Assembly (NCBI GenBank): GCA_020630615.1
Contig: JAHDBA010000008.1
Coordinates: forward strand, 35,484-99,483
Reading direction: 5' to 3'
From: Myxococcota bacterium
GTDB lineage: Bacteria > Myxococcota > UBA727 > JAHDBA01
Length of the DNA: 64,000 nucleotides
A program made the translations under genes and the position numbers. Under the pieces are notes generated by a model. The model did not search any database, was not told where the DNA came from, and saw nothing but the letters and a program-made list of their open reading frames with translations. Shown piece by piece: positions 8,816 through 17,394 of the stretch (the first letter of the stretch is position 1; every line of letters starts with the position of its first letter).

Positions 8816-9745
8816 CTATTTTACCCATTCTCGTGGCGCTCGTAAAACTTGCATTGTTTCATCTTCAAGGGATCCTTCGGCGATCACGTGATCATCATCC
8901 CACATTGCATTGCGCGGAAGTGACATGAGGATACTTTTAGTTCTCCCACGTGTTTTCAAACCAAAATGCGTCCCGCGATCGTGGATCAAATTAAACTCGA
9001 CATATCGGCCGCGACGTAAGCGTTGCCAAATTTGATGTCTGTCATTGAAAGTGGTGCTAACCCGCCGATCCAGAATTGGGCAATAAAGTCTAGGGAACGA
9101 CGATGCTGCATCTTGCATAAAGCCCAAGATCTCAGATTTCGATTTCGAAGAGGACGATTCCTGAAGGCGATCAAAGAAGATGCCTCCGACACCACGTGCC
9201 TCGTCACGATGCGATAACCAAAAGTAGTCATCGCAGGTCTTTTTTGCTTTGTGATACTCCAACACACCGTGACGTTCACATAATGCTTTCAAGTGTGTAT
9301 GAAAGTCGACAGAGTCTTCTTCAATGACATAGGCGGGGCTTAAATCAGCGCCACCTCCAAACCACCATTGCGATGTACCTGAAAGATCGAGAAGTTCGAA
9401 ATACCGATAGTTTGCGTGCACTGTGGGGGCAAAAGGGTTTTGAGGGTGCAGTACCAAGCTGATTCCAGTGGCATAGAAATTAAGATCTTTGGGAACAGAT
9501 TCCCAACCACTCAAACTCTGTGCTTCGGGTGGAAGCTTGCCCCAGACAGCCGAAACATTCACTCCTGCTCTTTCAAAGATGGTGTTGTCTCGTATTGAGG
9601 TGCTCAGGCCAACCCCGCCTGCATCACGAACCCATTCTTCATGGACAAACTTTTCTTGGCTACGCTCTTCGAGTTCCGTAAGAATTTCCTTCTGAGATTT
9701 TAAGAGGAAGGAATGAAAATCTCTTGCAAACGTAGAACCTTCCAT
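8816..9745 (-). CDS. hemF: Oxygen-dependent coproporphyrinogen III oxidase
   Basis: Converts coproporphyrinogen III to protoporphyrinogen IX with O2 in haem synthesis; cytoplasmic homodimer in known members. 309 residues, the normal length. Hallmarks are WWFGGGADLSPAYV, the HRDEARGVGGIFFD motif and the RRGRYVEFNLIHDRGTHFGL stretch (given in pieces), with SILMSLP near the end. ATG start with an AGAGGA ribosome binding site. Its presence suggests aerobic or microaerobic haem synthesis, in keeping with the cytochrome-like protein at 45.6 kb. Confidence 0.95.
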   Translation of the reverse strand: MEGSTFARDFHSFLLKSQKEILTELEERSQEKFVHEEWVRDAGGVGLSTSIRDNTIFERAGVNVSAVWGKLPPEAQSLSGWESVPKDLNFYATGISLVLHPQNPFAPTVHANYRYFELLDLSGTSQWWFGGGADLSPAYVIEEDSVDFHTHLKALCERHGVLEYHKAKKTCDDYFWLSHRDEARGVGGIFFDRLQESSSSKSKSEILGFMQDAASSFPRLYCPILDRRVSTTFNDRHQIWQRLRRGRYVEFNLIHDRGTHFGLKTRGRTKSILMSLPRNAMWDDDHVIAEGSLEDETMQVLRAPREWVK

Positions 9746-9821
9746 TGTGAATCCTCTTCCAAAGACGACTTAGACTTCCAGTATTCGAACTCAAAAAAAC
9801 GAAGTATTATCAAGGGTGACC

Positions 9822-10982
9822 TTAACGAGGGCCGCAGTCGCTACAGTCGGATCCGTACTCACACACAAGTGAGAGAGAGCCTTGGCCTCCATCATCACAG
9901 ATACCATCGTTATTAAAAATGCAGTCATCGTTGCAAAGGGTATCGTCCCATGGGTCAGACCAATCGGATGCGTCGGGTATGTCTGCGCTGTCACGGATAC
10001 CACAGTCAAAACAGTCACTACCAAAGTCACAAACGTTGGTTGTTGATGAAGAGCCGCCATCATCACATTCACCATCCATTGCATATTGACAGCTATCGCT
10101 ACAGAGCTCGTTCGTATTTGGAGATGCATCGGAATCTGAGCGAGTGCCGCAATCGGAGCAGTCACTCCCTAGCGCACAGTAGGATGTTATCGACCCGAAC
10201 CCCCCATCATCACATTCTCCGTCGAAAGCATATTCACAGGTTTCAGTACACATTGGGTTTGAGCTTGTATTCGTAGTATCCGGCTCTGTGTTACCTGTAG
10301 CTGGAATGCTTGGTATACCGCTACAATCGGAACAGTCTGTTCCAGGTGCGCAGAAGTCGTAAATTGGATCTTGCGTTCCATCGTCACAAATACCATCGTT
10401 TGAGTATAGACAGGAATCGTCACACACATCGGAGCTCGAATCCGAATCTGTGTTCGAAGTGTTATCCGACGTTACATCTGCGTTCGTACCTGTGTTTCCG
10501 TTTCCGTTTGTATTTATATTGCCAGGCGAAGTTGCTGTTGAGCCGTTGTTTGACGATTGATTTTCATCGTTACTACTCTCTGTCGTTTCGACATAGCTCT
10601 CATTGCGACAGACGTTTTCGATACATTCACAACTTTGATTTGCACAACCAAATACTGCGTCGCAATCGTCTGTGCGAACACAATTTTCACTTGTGTTAAG
10701 CTCTCGGCACTCCAGTCGCTCTGGGTCACAAACGTGACCATCAACACAGTCAAGGTCTGTAGCACATGTTGTATCTGCTCCAATACCCACCGTTACGCAT
10801 TGACCAAAACGACACAGGTAAGGGCCGCTACAGTCCGAGTCTTGCGTGCAATAAGCCTCCTCCCAAAAGTCGGCAACACTTTGGGCTTGAATCGCATTGT
10901 CAGACGACCCACCATCCGAAAAACATCCACTGCTCAGAGACCCAACGCATATCAAACTAGAAAGTACAAAAAGTCTGTTCAT
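9822..10982 (-). CDS. Cysteine-rich repeat lipoprotein
   Basis: 386 residues from the ATG at 10982 (GGGAGC ribosome binding site). The signal peptide ends in the lipobox LSSGC. The N-terminal half has Cys-rich modules of the type CTQDSDCSGPYLCRFGQC. After a Ser/Asn/Thr/Gly-rich linker come four copies of a ~37-residue unit with the pattern C-x3-C-x-[YF]-x2-DG-x-CDDG...C-x2-G-x-DC-x-DC, six cysteines each, rich in Asp. The repeats resemble small disulphide or metal-stabilised modules seen in secreted proteins of delta-proteobacteria. Function unknown; probably surface exposed. Upstream in-frame starts exist but would misplace the signal peptide. Confidence 0.8.
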   Translation of the reverse strand: MNRLFVLSSLICVGSLSSGCFSDGGSSDNAIQAQSVADFWEEAYCTQDSDCSGPYLCRFGQCVTVGIGADTTCATDLDCVDGHVCDPERLECRELNTSENCVRTDDCDAVFGCANQSCECIENVCRNESYVETTESSNDENQSSNNGSTATSPGNINTNGNGNTGTNADVTSDNTSNTDSDSSSDVCDDSCLYSNDGICDDGTQDPIYDFCAPGTDCSDCSGIPSIPATGNTEPDTTNTSSNPMCTETCEYAFDGECDDGGFGSITSYCALGSDCSDCGTRSDSDASPNTNELCSDSCQYAMDGECDDGGSSSTTNVCDFGSDCFDCGIRDSADIPDASDWSDPWDDTLCNDDCIFNNDGICDDGGQGSLSLVCEYGSDCSDCGPR

Positions 10983-11116
10983 AAGTGCTCCCATCGTGAG
11001 ACTGACAACAATGGGGTAAAAAATCAAACCACTCTTAAACTTAAGTATTCGTACAGTCTGAGAAGAAATTTCGAAGAGTTTCTCTCAAGAAGGGCGGACT
11101 CTTCATCGCACTTTGG

Positions 11117-11569
11117 CTAAGTTAGGTAGCGTTGGCATTGCTCGAGTACTTTCGGCGCAACACGTTCTTCGATCACTTGGCGCTTGCTTGCTAAAGCAAC
11201 GATTTCCGAAAACGTTAAGGTGTTGCTTCGCCAATGTCGTTTTAGCTTATCCTCCTCTGACATGTGAACCAGTCTCGCAACGGCCTCGTAAGCCATCCAT
11301 AAATCGTCCACCACCGCGCCTTCAGGGTTGGCACTGTCTTGCAGATAGTCTTGTTGCTCCGCGATGTAGAGCGCGGCTGCAGCAGAGAGATGTCTTACCG
11401 ATGCGGAAAAATCGCAATCGAGAGGAACTCGTCGAAGAAAATAAAACAATGCAGGCATACGCTGATAAAAAGGAACAAGATGGTCCCCGAAACGTTTTGC
11501 GAAGCGCGTTGAGTCTTGTACCCGAAGGGTAAGCAAATCTGCATAGTGGTCCAAAGCATAACGAAACAT
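11117..11569 (-). CDS. Small hypothetical protein, DUF1232-like
   Basis: 150 residues, no signal peptide. The central part (VPLDCDFSASVRHLSAAAALY ... NPEGAVVDDLWMAYEAVARL) recalls the DUF1232/YkvA pattern, in which a helical hairpin carries a Pro-x-x-Gly-x-x-DD element. The resemblance is weak and I do not assign a function. It is the last gene of the leftward run that contains the FtsE/FtsX/EnvC-like genes, 39 bases after the EnvC-like gene, so co-transcription is likely. Confidence 0.6.
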   Translation of the reverse strand: MFRYALDHYADLLTLRVQDSTRFAKRFGDHLVPFYQRMPALFYFLRRVPLDCDFSASVRHLSAAAALYIAEQQDYLQDSANPEGAVVDDLWMAYEAVARLVHMSEEDKLKRHWRSNTLTFSEIVALASKRQVIEERVAPKVLEQCQRYLT

Positions 11570-11608
11570 TCAAACTCCCCTGCAACAGCGTACCTATCCC
11601 AGTCTAGC

Positions 11609-12772
11609 CTATTCTGAAAAACCTTGATTCGAAATTTTTCTACCACTACGAAGTTCGAAATAGAGTCCGTCCAAACCCTTTTGTACACTTCGTCCACTGG
11701 TGCCAAGTTGTTCTCCCCGATTCACTGTATCGCCTTCTCGAACGAGCATCTCTTGAAGGTTACCATAAAGACTGATTCTCCGATTGGCGTGTTGCAGAAC
11801 CACCAAATTCCCGAAGCCACTTTGTGCTTGAGTGAGGATTACTTTCCCAGGTGCAGTGGCATAAACTGGGCTTCCTTGAGGTGTTGTAAAAAAGTGAGTG
11901 TTTTGTGGGCCTTCGTCGCCATTTTGGTCCATGAAGCGACTCTTCGCAAAAGCTTGCGGCCCAAGAGGATGTGCAATCGTAAAGGGAAAGTGTTTTAGGG
12001 TTTCTTTCTTTTGATGCTGAAGATCCAACTCCACTTTCCTTCGCAAAGCCATTAGGTTTCGAAATTGAATCATCGAGCTGTCTTTGGATTCTTCAATCGC
12101 ACTCAATGCACGCTCCTTTTCCTTAAGTTGTTCGACAAGCGCATTCTCGAGTCTCAAGAGCTTCTCGTAATCTTCGAGAGTCTCTTGGTAGCGAGCCTCG
12201 ATTTTGCGGAGATTGACTTCCAACGCCTGAAGATCAAGACGCAAGGATTCGCACTGGTTCAATCGTATCTCAAAGAGTTCTTGAACACGCTTGTCGGGAA
12301 GTGGATTGGACCGTGCCTCGCTTTGAAGTGAATTTTGCACTAAAATACCAAGGTGGTTTTGATACTTTTCCAAGTTTTCCTTTAATGTCGAATCCATGTC
12401 CTTCAAATAGCTCAAGTGCCGTCGTTCAGCTTTCAACGCGATAAGAAGTTTCGATCGGGTTCGAATACTCTTTTCGAAGTCAAGATTGAGTTCCCGCCAT
12501 GACAAACGCTCACTTTTTTCTTGGTTCATTCCATGACGAATGCGTTTGCGAAGTCGATTCATACGCATTTCAATTGTTTGAACTTCATCCAGAAGACGTA
12601 GTCGTTCGTCTTCTGAAAAAGGTTGTGTTGTGGACGACTCGTTAGAGGAAGCGTCGCTGTTCGCAGAGGCCCAAAGCGAAAAAAAGAACGACACGGTCCA
12701 TACCCATACACAATGGACGTTCAAGAGCCGAAAAGGTCTTGGGTGTCCAAGGAGGCGGTCTACACTATACAT
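11609..12772 (-). CDS. EnvC-like coiled-coil protein with degenerate LytM (M23) domain
   Basis: 387 residues from the ATG at 12772. A hydrophobic signal/anchor is followed by a long coiled-coil region (~40-270, repeated Leu/Glu/Arg heptads) and a C-terminal LytM/M23 fold (~285-387) showing SPVYATAPGKVILTQAQSGFG, VVLQHANRRISLYGNL and LYFELRSG. Active M23 enzymes carry HxxxD and HxH zinc ligands; here the equivalents are NTHFF/GSPVY and GLYFE, so zinc ligands are lost, as in EnvC. EnvC activates amidases at the septum under FtsEX control. The start overlaps the end of the FtsX-like gene by 8 bases, supporting that role. A GTG at 12787 is an alternative start. Confidence 0.8.
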   Translation of the reverse strand: MYSVDRLLGHPRPFRLLNVHCVWVWTVSFFFSLWASANSDASSNESSTTQPFSEDERLRLLDEVQTIEMRMNRLRKRIRHGMNQEKSERLSWRELNLDFEKSIRTRSKLLIALKAERRHLSYLKDMDSTLKENLEKYQNHLGILVQNSLQSEARSNPLPDKRVQELFEIRLNQCESLRLDLQALEVNLRKIEARYQETLEDYEKLLRLENALVEQLKEKERALSAIEESKDSSMIQFRNLMALRRKVELDLQHQKKETLKHFPFTIAHPLGPQAFAKSRFMDQNGDEGPQNTHFFTTPQGSPVYATAPGKVILTQAQSGFGNLVVLQHANRRISLYGNLQEMLVREGDTVNRGEQLGTSGRSVQKGLDGLYFELRSGRKISNQGFSE

Positions 12773-13625
12773 CTGAACCCGAATCACGTTGTATCAAAGA
12801 CTCTCTTAAGTAATTCATTGAACGAGGACTATTCGTCTCCGTCATTCTCAGTGAAAGTGCAATGACAAGAGACCAACACAGTCCAATTGCGGTGAGTAGG
12901 ATGCATGTCGCCAAACGATGGAGATTGAAATAATCGTTGAAGGCTCTTACGCCAAAGACTGCTGGGAACAACCCTAAAGTGCCCGAAGCAACCACAGCCC
13001 AAATCGCACCCTCAAACCAGAGCTTTAAGAGATTAAGCCTTCGGTTTCTGGCACTCGCACCCTGGGAACACCAGCGCAGCAGATTGGTCATCGGCTCCCA
13101 GAAGCTGAGTATCCAGCCCTTCAAGAGAAATGGTAAGACAACCACGAGTATCATCAAAAGGAGTTTCAATACCCTATCCTCTTCACGCTCAGCACTCTTT
13201 GGGGAACTCTGTTGGGGTTGAAGCCAGGTTTCATCATTCGTATTGCAGTATTCCTTTAACCTTGAGTCAACTGTCGGAGACTCGACTTGCCCCTTTGCGC
13301 TCCACGCAACATGCCTTCTTAAGCCTGCGAGTGATGCGCCCTTGGTATCAAGGTCTTTGAAGAGCGAGCGAGCAAATTCTTCAGGAGCCTGAAGTGTCAC
13401 AGTGCCCAAGCTCGAACCAATTTCTCTTTCAAGAAGCTCAATTTGGAGACGAGCATCATCCTTACTCATCGCATGAAAGAAGAGAGTGAACTCAAATTGC
13501 TGATCGTTTTCTTGCGTTTGTGCTTTGATGTAAAGACCACTACCTAAAGTGAGTCCCGTCAAGATCGCAAACGCCAGAGCTACCAGCGGCCGTCCCCAAA
13601 CAATCGATGATGACATTCTGGACAT
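12765..13625 (-). CDS. ftsX: FtsX-like membrane protein
   Basis: 286 residues with the FtsX layout: membrane helix 1 at about 10-32, a periplasmic domain (~35-150) containing LFFHAMSKDDARLQIELL and a LQAPEEFARSLF element similar to the FtsX extracellular domain, then three helices at about 155-180, 205-230 and 240-265. FtsX is the permease-like half of the FtsEX complex that transmits ATPase signals to EnvC. It sits between an FtsE-like and an EnvC-like gene. Sequence similarity is low, so the call rests on topology plus gene order. It may be too diverged to be the housekeeping FtsX. Confidence 0.72.
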   Translation of the reverse strand: MSRMSSSIVWGRPLVALAFAILTGLTLGSGLYIKAQTQENDQQFEFTLFFHAMSKDDARLQIELLEREIGSSLGTVTLQAPEEFARSLFKDLDTKGASLAGLRRHVAWSAKGQVESPTVDSRLKEYCNTNDETWLQPQQSSPKSAEREEDRVLKLLLMILVVVLPFLLKGWILSFWEPMTNLLRWCSQGASARNRRLNLLKLWFEGAIWAVVASGTLGLFPAVFGVRAFNDYFNLHRLATCILLTAIGLCWSLVIALSLRMTETNSPRSMNYLRESLIQRDSGSDV

Positions 13626-13643
13626 AAGCTTAGACTTTCATAT

Positions 13644-14243
13644 TCATGTTATTTTGAGTAGAGAGCTTCCATCAAAAATATAGTGGTGCGTTGGAAACCC
13701 TTCAAATCGAAGACTCCCTCGACCGCTGGCCAATAGAAGAACTTCCTCCTGGCGGAAAAGATCGAGGATTCCCATGAGAGCTTCTCGCATCGGTGCCCGC
13801 ATACAATCAAAGAGATTTACAACCATAAGGGTCTGACAACCACGGCTCCAAGCCATAAGCGCAGCGCTCAGCAACTGAATATCCGAGTGAACACTTTCAA
13901 TACGTCGTTCACCCAGCTCAAGCCATGCATCCATTAAAGGCTTTACTTGCTTTGGGTTTTCCAAGTGCTTGACTTTGTCTCGCGTTTGACTTTGCTTCAA
14001 ATGCCAATTCAAAGTTCGATTTGTGACCCAGGGATAGGTATCGTCGATAACTTGCGACGCATCTCTTACAGCGATACCTAAACTTTGGGTCGAAAGACGA
14101 AGAGAATGAAAGAGTGCATTGCTTTCATGACGGCTAAGCCCTGAGAAGTAGTGCAAATGCGAGTGTTTAAACTCGAGTGTCTCTTCATGCAAGCAAAAGG
14201 GCATCTTGTTTTCTGAGAGCCACTGATTTGAAATCGAGAGCAT
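13644..14243 (-). CDS. Degenerate FtsE-like ABC ATPase, motifs lost
   Basis: 199 residues, a little shorter than FtsE (~220). It can be laid along FtsE from end to end: LHYFSGLSRHESNALFHSL sits at Walker A (GxxGxGKS/T replaced), LGIAVRDASQVIDDTYPWV matches the Q-loop region usually read IGMIFQDHHLL, IESVHSDIQLLSAALMAW falls at the LSGGEQQR signature, and TLMVVNLFDCM at Walker B (usually LLADEPT). The tail ASGRGSLRFEGFPTHHYIFD matches the H-loop region and the strand before FtsE's C-terminus. The P-loop lysine, signature, catalytic Glu and H-loop His are all gone. It lies 18 bases before the FtsX-like gene. Probably a non-hydrolysing partner, though the alignment is by eye. Confidence 0.6.
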   Translation of the reverse strand: MLSISNQWLSENKMPFCLHEETLEFKHSHLHYFSGLSRHESNALFHSLRLSTQSLGIAVRDASQVIDDTYPWVTNRTLNWHLKQSQTRDKVKHLENPKQVKPLMDAWLELGERRIESVHSDIQLLSAALMAWSRGCQTLMVVNLFDCMRAPMREALMGILDLFRQEEVLLLASGRGSLRFEGFPTHHYIFDGSSLLKIT

Positions 14244-14252
14244 CGTTGCGTT

Positions 14253-14783
14253 CTATACCCAACTTTTGGCTTCTTCAAAAAGACGAATCAATGCGCGCTT
14301 GCATAGCTCCAGCTCGGTGTCGATTCCTGCATCACCAGAAAGCAATACGAGCGTCTCCAAGGAGCAAGCAGGTTTATCACCTTTGATTCGAAACCAGGTG
14401 CGTGCCAAGAGACCGTCACGACTCGATTGGGTTTCAAAGTGGCTCAAAATAGAATCGAACCCGATAGAAAGACGTTTCAAATGAATATTCGCGGACTCGA
14501 GAAGCACTTGTAGTTCTCGTCTTTGGCTTGGACGCCGTGATTCGTGGTTGATCGTCCATCCTAACAAATCGCTCGTAAGTTTTCGATAGGTCGTATTGAT
14601 CTCTTGGTGCAGTTCGTATGCGTCAACAAAGTTGGGGTCTTGCTCGGCGAGCCGAAGCACACGCCAAAGAGCATGAGCGTGATTCATAATCTGATTGGTA
14701 ATAAGGGCATCAGGAGAGCTGGAAGGGATGATCGATCGATTGAGATTTCCAAAGAGTGTGGGTACTTGAGATGTGTAAGTCAT
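14253..14783 (-). CDS. Hypothetical helical protein, first gene of the FtsE/X/EnvC-like operon
   Basis: 176 residues, mostly predicted helix, no signal peptide or membrane segment, no family recognised. GAGGATCAC precedes the ATG. Its stop is 9 bases before the FtsE-like start, so the two are almost certainly co-transcribed and perhaps coupled. It could be a cytoplasmic accessory of the putative divisome complex. Confidence 0.65.
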   Translation of the reverse strand: MTYTSQVPTLFGNLNRSIIPSSSPDALITNQIMNHAHALWRVLRLAEQDPNFVDAYELHQEINTTYRKLTSDLLGWTINHESRRPSQRRELQVLLESANIHLKRLSIGFDSILSHFETQSSRDGLLARTWFRIKGDKPACSLETLVLLSGDAGIDTELELCKRALIRLFEEAKSWV

Positions 14784-14867
14784 GTGATCCTCGGATCACC
14801 AGTGTGCCAAAATTCAATAGCGATCGAAAGTTTTTACCCGCAACACGTCCCGGTGTCGCACATCTTT

Positions 14868-15434
14868 TTAAGCTGAAAACATTGAGCTAACTTTTCGCCG
14901 ATTCAGCACTACGAATGCAAATAGGATTATCAATGGTGAAGCCACAGGGTTAAAGTTTGAGCACACCACGGAGGTATCGCGGGTTTCCTCGTTGTCTTCG
15001 TCGGTAGCCACAAGTGTTGTGCTGGGATCTGCAAGTTGTCTCGGATCGTTTTCGAGTTCTCCCCACTCTTCTTCGATCGTATTCACCCCTATAGGATCGC
15101 CTTCAAGCTCGTCCTGAAACTCTTCGCCACTCCCTTCGCTGTCTTCCGATCCAACACCACCATTCTCTTCATTGTCCTCCTCGCCTGGCTCAAGGGATTT
15201 AAGCTTTGAGTCCAAATGGGAAAAAGGTTTTTGAATCGCGAGCTGCTCCCCTGCAGGATCTGTCGGACCATCAGAAAGAGCGTGGAGATGTATTCCAACT
15301 TGAGCAAGGTCTAGCGTTGTTCCATCGATAGTATCACCGTATTCACTCCCACATCCACTCAAACCGAAGAGGAAGAGTTGCGCCACGAGAAGATTAAAAA
15401 GGATACATGCGTAAGTTTTAAGAAAAGCAGTCAT
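14868..15434 (-). CDS. Acidic lipoprotein with MYXO-CTERM-like tail
   Basis: 188 residues from the ATG at 15434, which has GGAGCG upstream. N-terminal signal peptide with the lipobox GLSGC. The middle (~60-150) is an acidic Glu/Asp/Gly/Ser-rich region with no domain. The C-terminus is tripartite: a lone Cys in VVCSNF, a hydrophobic helix PLIILFAFVVL, then NRRK. Similar Cys-helix-RR tails end the next two genes, so all three may be processed by the same C-terminal sorting system. A protein with both a lipobox and such a tail would be anchored at both ends. Confidence 0.7.
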   Translation of the reverse strand: MTAFLKTYACILFNLLVAQLFLFGLSGCGSEYGDTIDGTTLDLAQVGIHLHALSDGPTDPAGEQLAIQKPFSHLDSKLKSLEPGEEDNEENGGVGSEDSEGSGEEFQDELEGDPIGVNTIEEEWGELENDPRQLADPSTTLVATDEDNEETRDTSVVCSNFNPVASPLIILFAFVVLNRRKVSSMFSA

Positions 15435-15498
15435 GATACGCTCCATGATGATAATACCATCAACGCAGTGAAAGTATAGCCTCGCAAAGCTCCCGGCT

Positions 15499-17232
15499 TT
15501 ATTTCTGCCCCGATCGCTTGCGTCTTGAACTCAGTCGCAGAAATAGCACCGCGAAGAGACCCCAGCTAGAGTAAGAACGACTTTGAGCGCAACCACCAAG
15601 TGAATTCAAGTGTTGGCTTAAAGACTCATTATGCTGCACCAACGCCCTTTCAATCTCATCACGACGATCCTTGGTGACTTGAAGAACACCCTCCTCGTTC
15701 ACCTCGCTCTCGCGAATCAAAAGTGGCATTGCGGTGTTAAAGTCAGGCCATTCTTCGTCTCCAACACCCAATAGAACCCCACCTTGAGGAAGGATTGCTC
15801 GCCAAGACGCTTCGGATTGGGTCACACCATCATTACACACGATCGTTTTTTCACACTGGGACGTTGCGAAGGTCGTGTTACTCAGTACTCCATCGACGAA
15901 TATCCAAGAAGTGTCCGAGGTAGGTTCATCGCTTGGCTCGACATTGACACCACGTGAACTCCATTTTTGTAGACGGAATCCGTTGTTAAGTGAGTTGGTG
16001 AACTCTGCAATGGGATCCATAATGACTCTTTCAATTTCGTCCAAAAGTGCGAGAAGTTTACTCTCATCAACACTCGAAGAAGACAGAAAGGCGTTGAGAC
16101 TCGAAAAATCAGGCGTAAATGCTTCTCGTAGTGCAAGCTCAAAATCGTTCACGTCCAATTCAGTGCTTAGAATCTCCCAAAACGCCTCTGGTGAAAGCGA
16201 CGCGACATCGCCTCTCAGCGTTGCCAAAACTTGCGCGAGTTGATCACGATTCAATCTGGCTTGAAAGTCCACTACAGACTCTGGTGATTCATCAATCCAT
16301 ACACGACGATTGTCTTCTGCAAAGATAGTGTTTTTCAATGTGTTGTACGATGGGATCGGATTGTACCAATCAAGATGTGCCAAGTTCGGCTCCGCAATAA
16401 CGGAGTTCGTTGTAAGAGGGCCCATTCCACTACTGCTCAATGTCACAAACTCAATCTGTGTTTGGTTATCAATATTTTCAGGTGCGCTCATCGGGAGTGT
16501 GAACATCCCTTGTCGCATCGATATGTCTTGACGATACGTAATTGAAGGTAGAGTTCGAAATTCTTGATTCGTATTTTCCGCGTGTAAAATGATAAGAGAT
16601 TTTGGTGTTTCCTGACTCTTCGAGCGGGCATAAAGTTCTTGTAAAAGAAGCTTATTCCCATTTGAAAGTGCAGCTAGATCTTCGGTGACACTTGCATTAT
16701 TGAGTAGTGCTTCAAACTCGACTACCGATTGAATCCCACTCAAGTCGATGCGCACAAGCCTATGACTCAAAAGCGATGGTCCGGAATAATTTGCTTGAGC
16801 AATACCACTATTCCCTTGATTCTCATCATCCTCGTCGCCGGTCGTGTCGGAATCATCGATTAAAATACTCCCGGCTTGGGCGTTACGGCATTCTCCCTCA
16901 ACAGAAGTCACGAGCTCAAAGTTTATCGTTGGGGTTCCGTGCGCTCTAGCGTTAATGAAGCCTGAGCTCACTTGAACATCACGAAGCTCACCGAGAAAGG
17001 CGAACCATTGAAAGCTATGGAAACTCTCTTCTGTCGCAACACTTAAAACAACCTGCGAAAGACCATTGTCATCGACCTTCAGACTGGCGTGCGCATTGGA
17101 CAGGACAGGAGCTTCTTCATCCGCAACAAGGAGGCCAAAAGCGGAAATCGGCCATGACAACAGAATGCAGAAAAGGAGCCCACATAAACCAATTCGTTTT
17201 GCAGGTTGAAGACAAAAATTGGGCGAACTCAT
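15499..17232 (-). CDS. DUF2330-related surface protein with C-terminal sorting-like tail
   Basis: 577 residues with an N-terminal signal peptide (hydrophobic core ending in SAFGLLVA). GGAGTCACA precedes the ATG. The body lacks the CGGFFC motif of typical DUF2330 proteins, but the C-terminal region (ILPQGGVLLGVGDEEWPDF, then a helix RDEIERALVQHNE) parallels the neighbour at 17395-19092 (ELPQGGLVRGIGQPW, then HEEIEDRLEEQNE), so it is a diverged paralog. It ends with GGCAQSRS, a hydrophobic helix and SSRRKR, a MYXO-CTERM-like tail. Function unknown; probably on the cell surface. Confidence 0.75.
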   Translation of the reverse strand: MSSPNFCLQPAKRIGLCGLLFCILLSWPISAFGLLVADEEAPVLSNAHASLKVDDNGLSQVVLSVATEESFHSFQWFAFLGELRDVQVSSGFINARAHGTPTINFELVTSVEGECRNAQAGSILIDDSDTTGDEDDENQGNSGIAQANYSGPSLLSHRLVRIDLSGIQSVVEFEALLNNASVTEDLAALSNGNKLLLQELYARSKSQETPKSLIILHAENTNQEFRTLPSITYRQDISMRQGMFTLPMSAPENIDNQTQIEFVTLSSSGMGPLTTNSVIAEPNLAHLDWYNPIPSYNTLKNTIFAEDNRRVWIDESPESVVDFQARLNRDQLAQVLATLRGDVASLSPEAFWEILSTELDVNDFELALREAFTPDFSSLNAFLSSSSVDESKLLALLDEIERVIMDPIAEFTNSLNNGFRLQKWSSRGVNVEPSDEPTSDTSWIFVDGVLSNTTFATSQCEKTIVCNDGVTQSEASWRAILPQGGVLLGVGDEEWPDFNTAMPLLIRESEVNEEGVLQVTKDRRDEIERALVQHNESLSQHLNSLGGCAQSRSYSSWGLFAVLFLRLSSRRKRSGQK

Positions 17233-17325
17233 TGTGACTCCTTAAGCCATCGCATCACCATTCGAAAATGGTTTCAACTTGAATTGACTAACCTTTTTCA
17301 AGCTACAAAAAACCTTCGCCAAATT

Positions 17326-17359
17326 CAAAAAAACGCGAGGTTGATTATCCCTCGCGTTT
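17326..17359 (-). terminator. Rho-independent terminator of the leftward DUF2330 gene
   Basis: On the minus strand the stem AAACGCGAGG / CCTCGCGTTT with a 9-base loop is followed by a run of seven T. It lies 35 bases after the stop at 17395. Confidence 0.85.
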
Positions 17360-17394
17360 CGTCGCTATCGTTCTTTTGTGCTTTTAACGGTGCT

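Noticed and set aside
11117..11569. Assigning a cell-division role to the DUF1232-like gene from its operon position
   Set aside because: The similarity to DUF1232 is weak and position alone is not enough.
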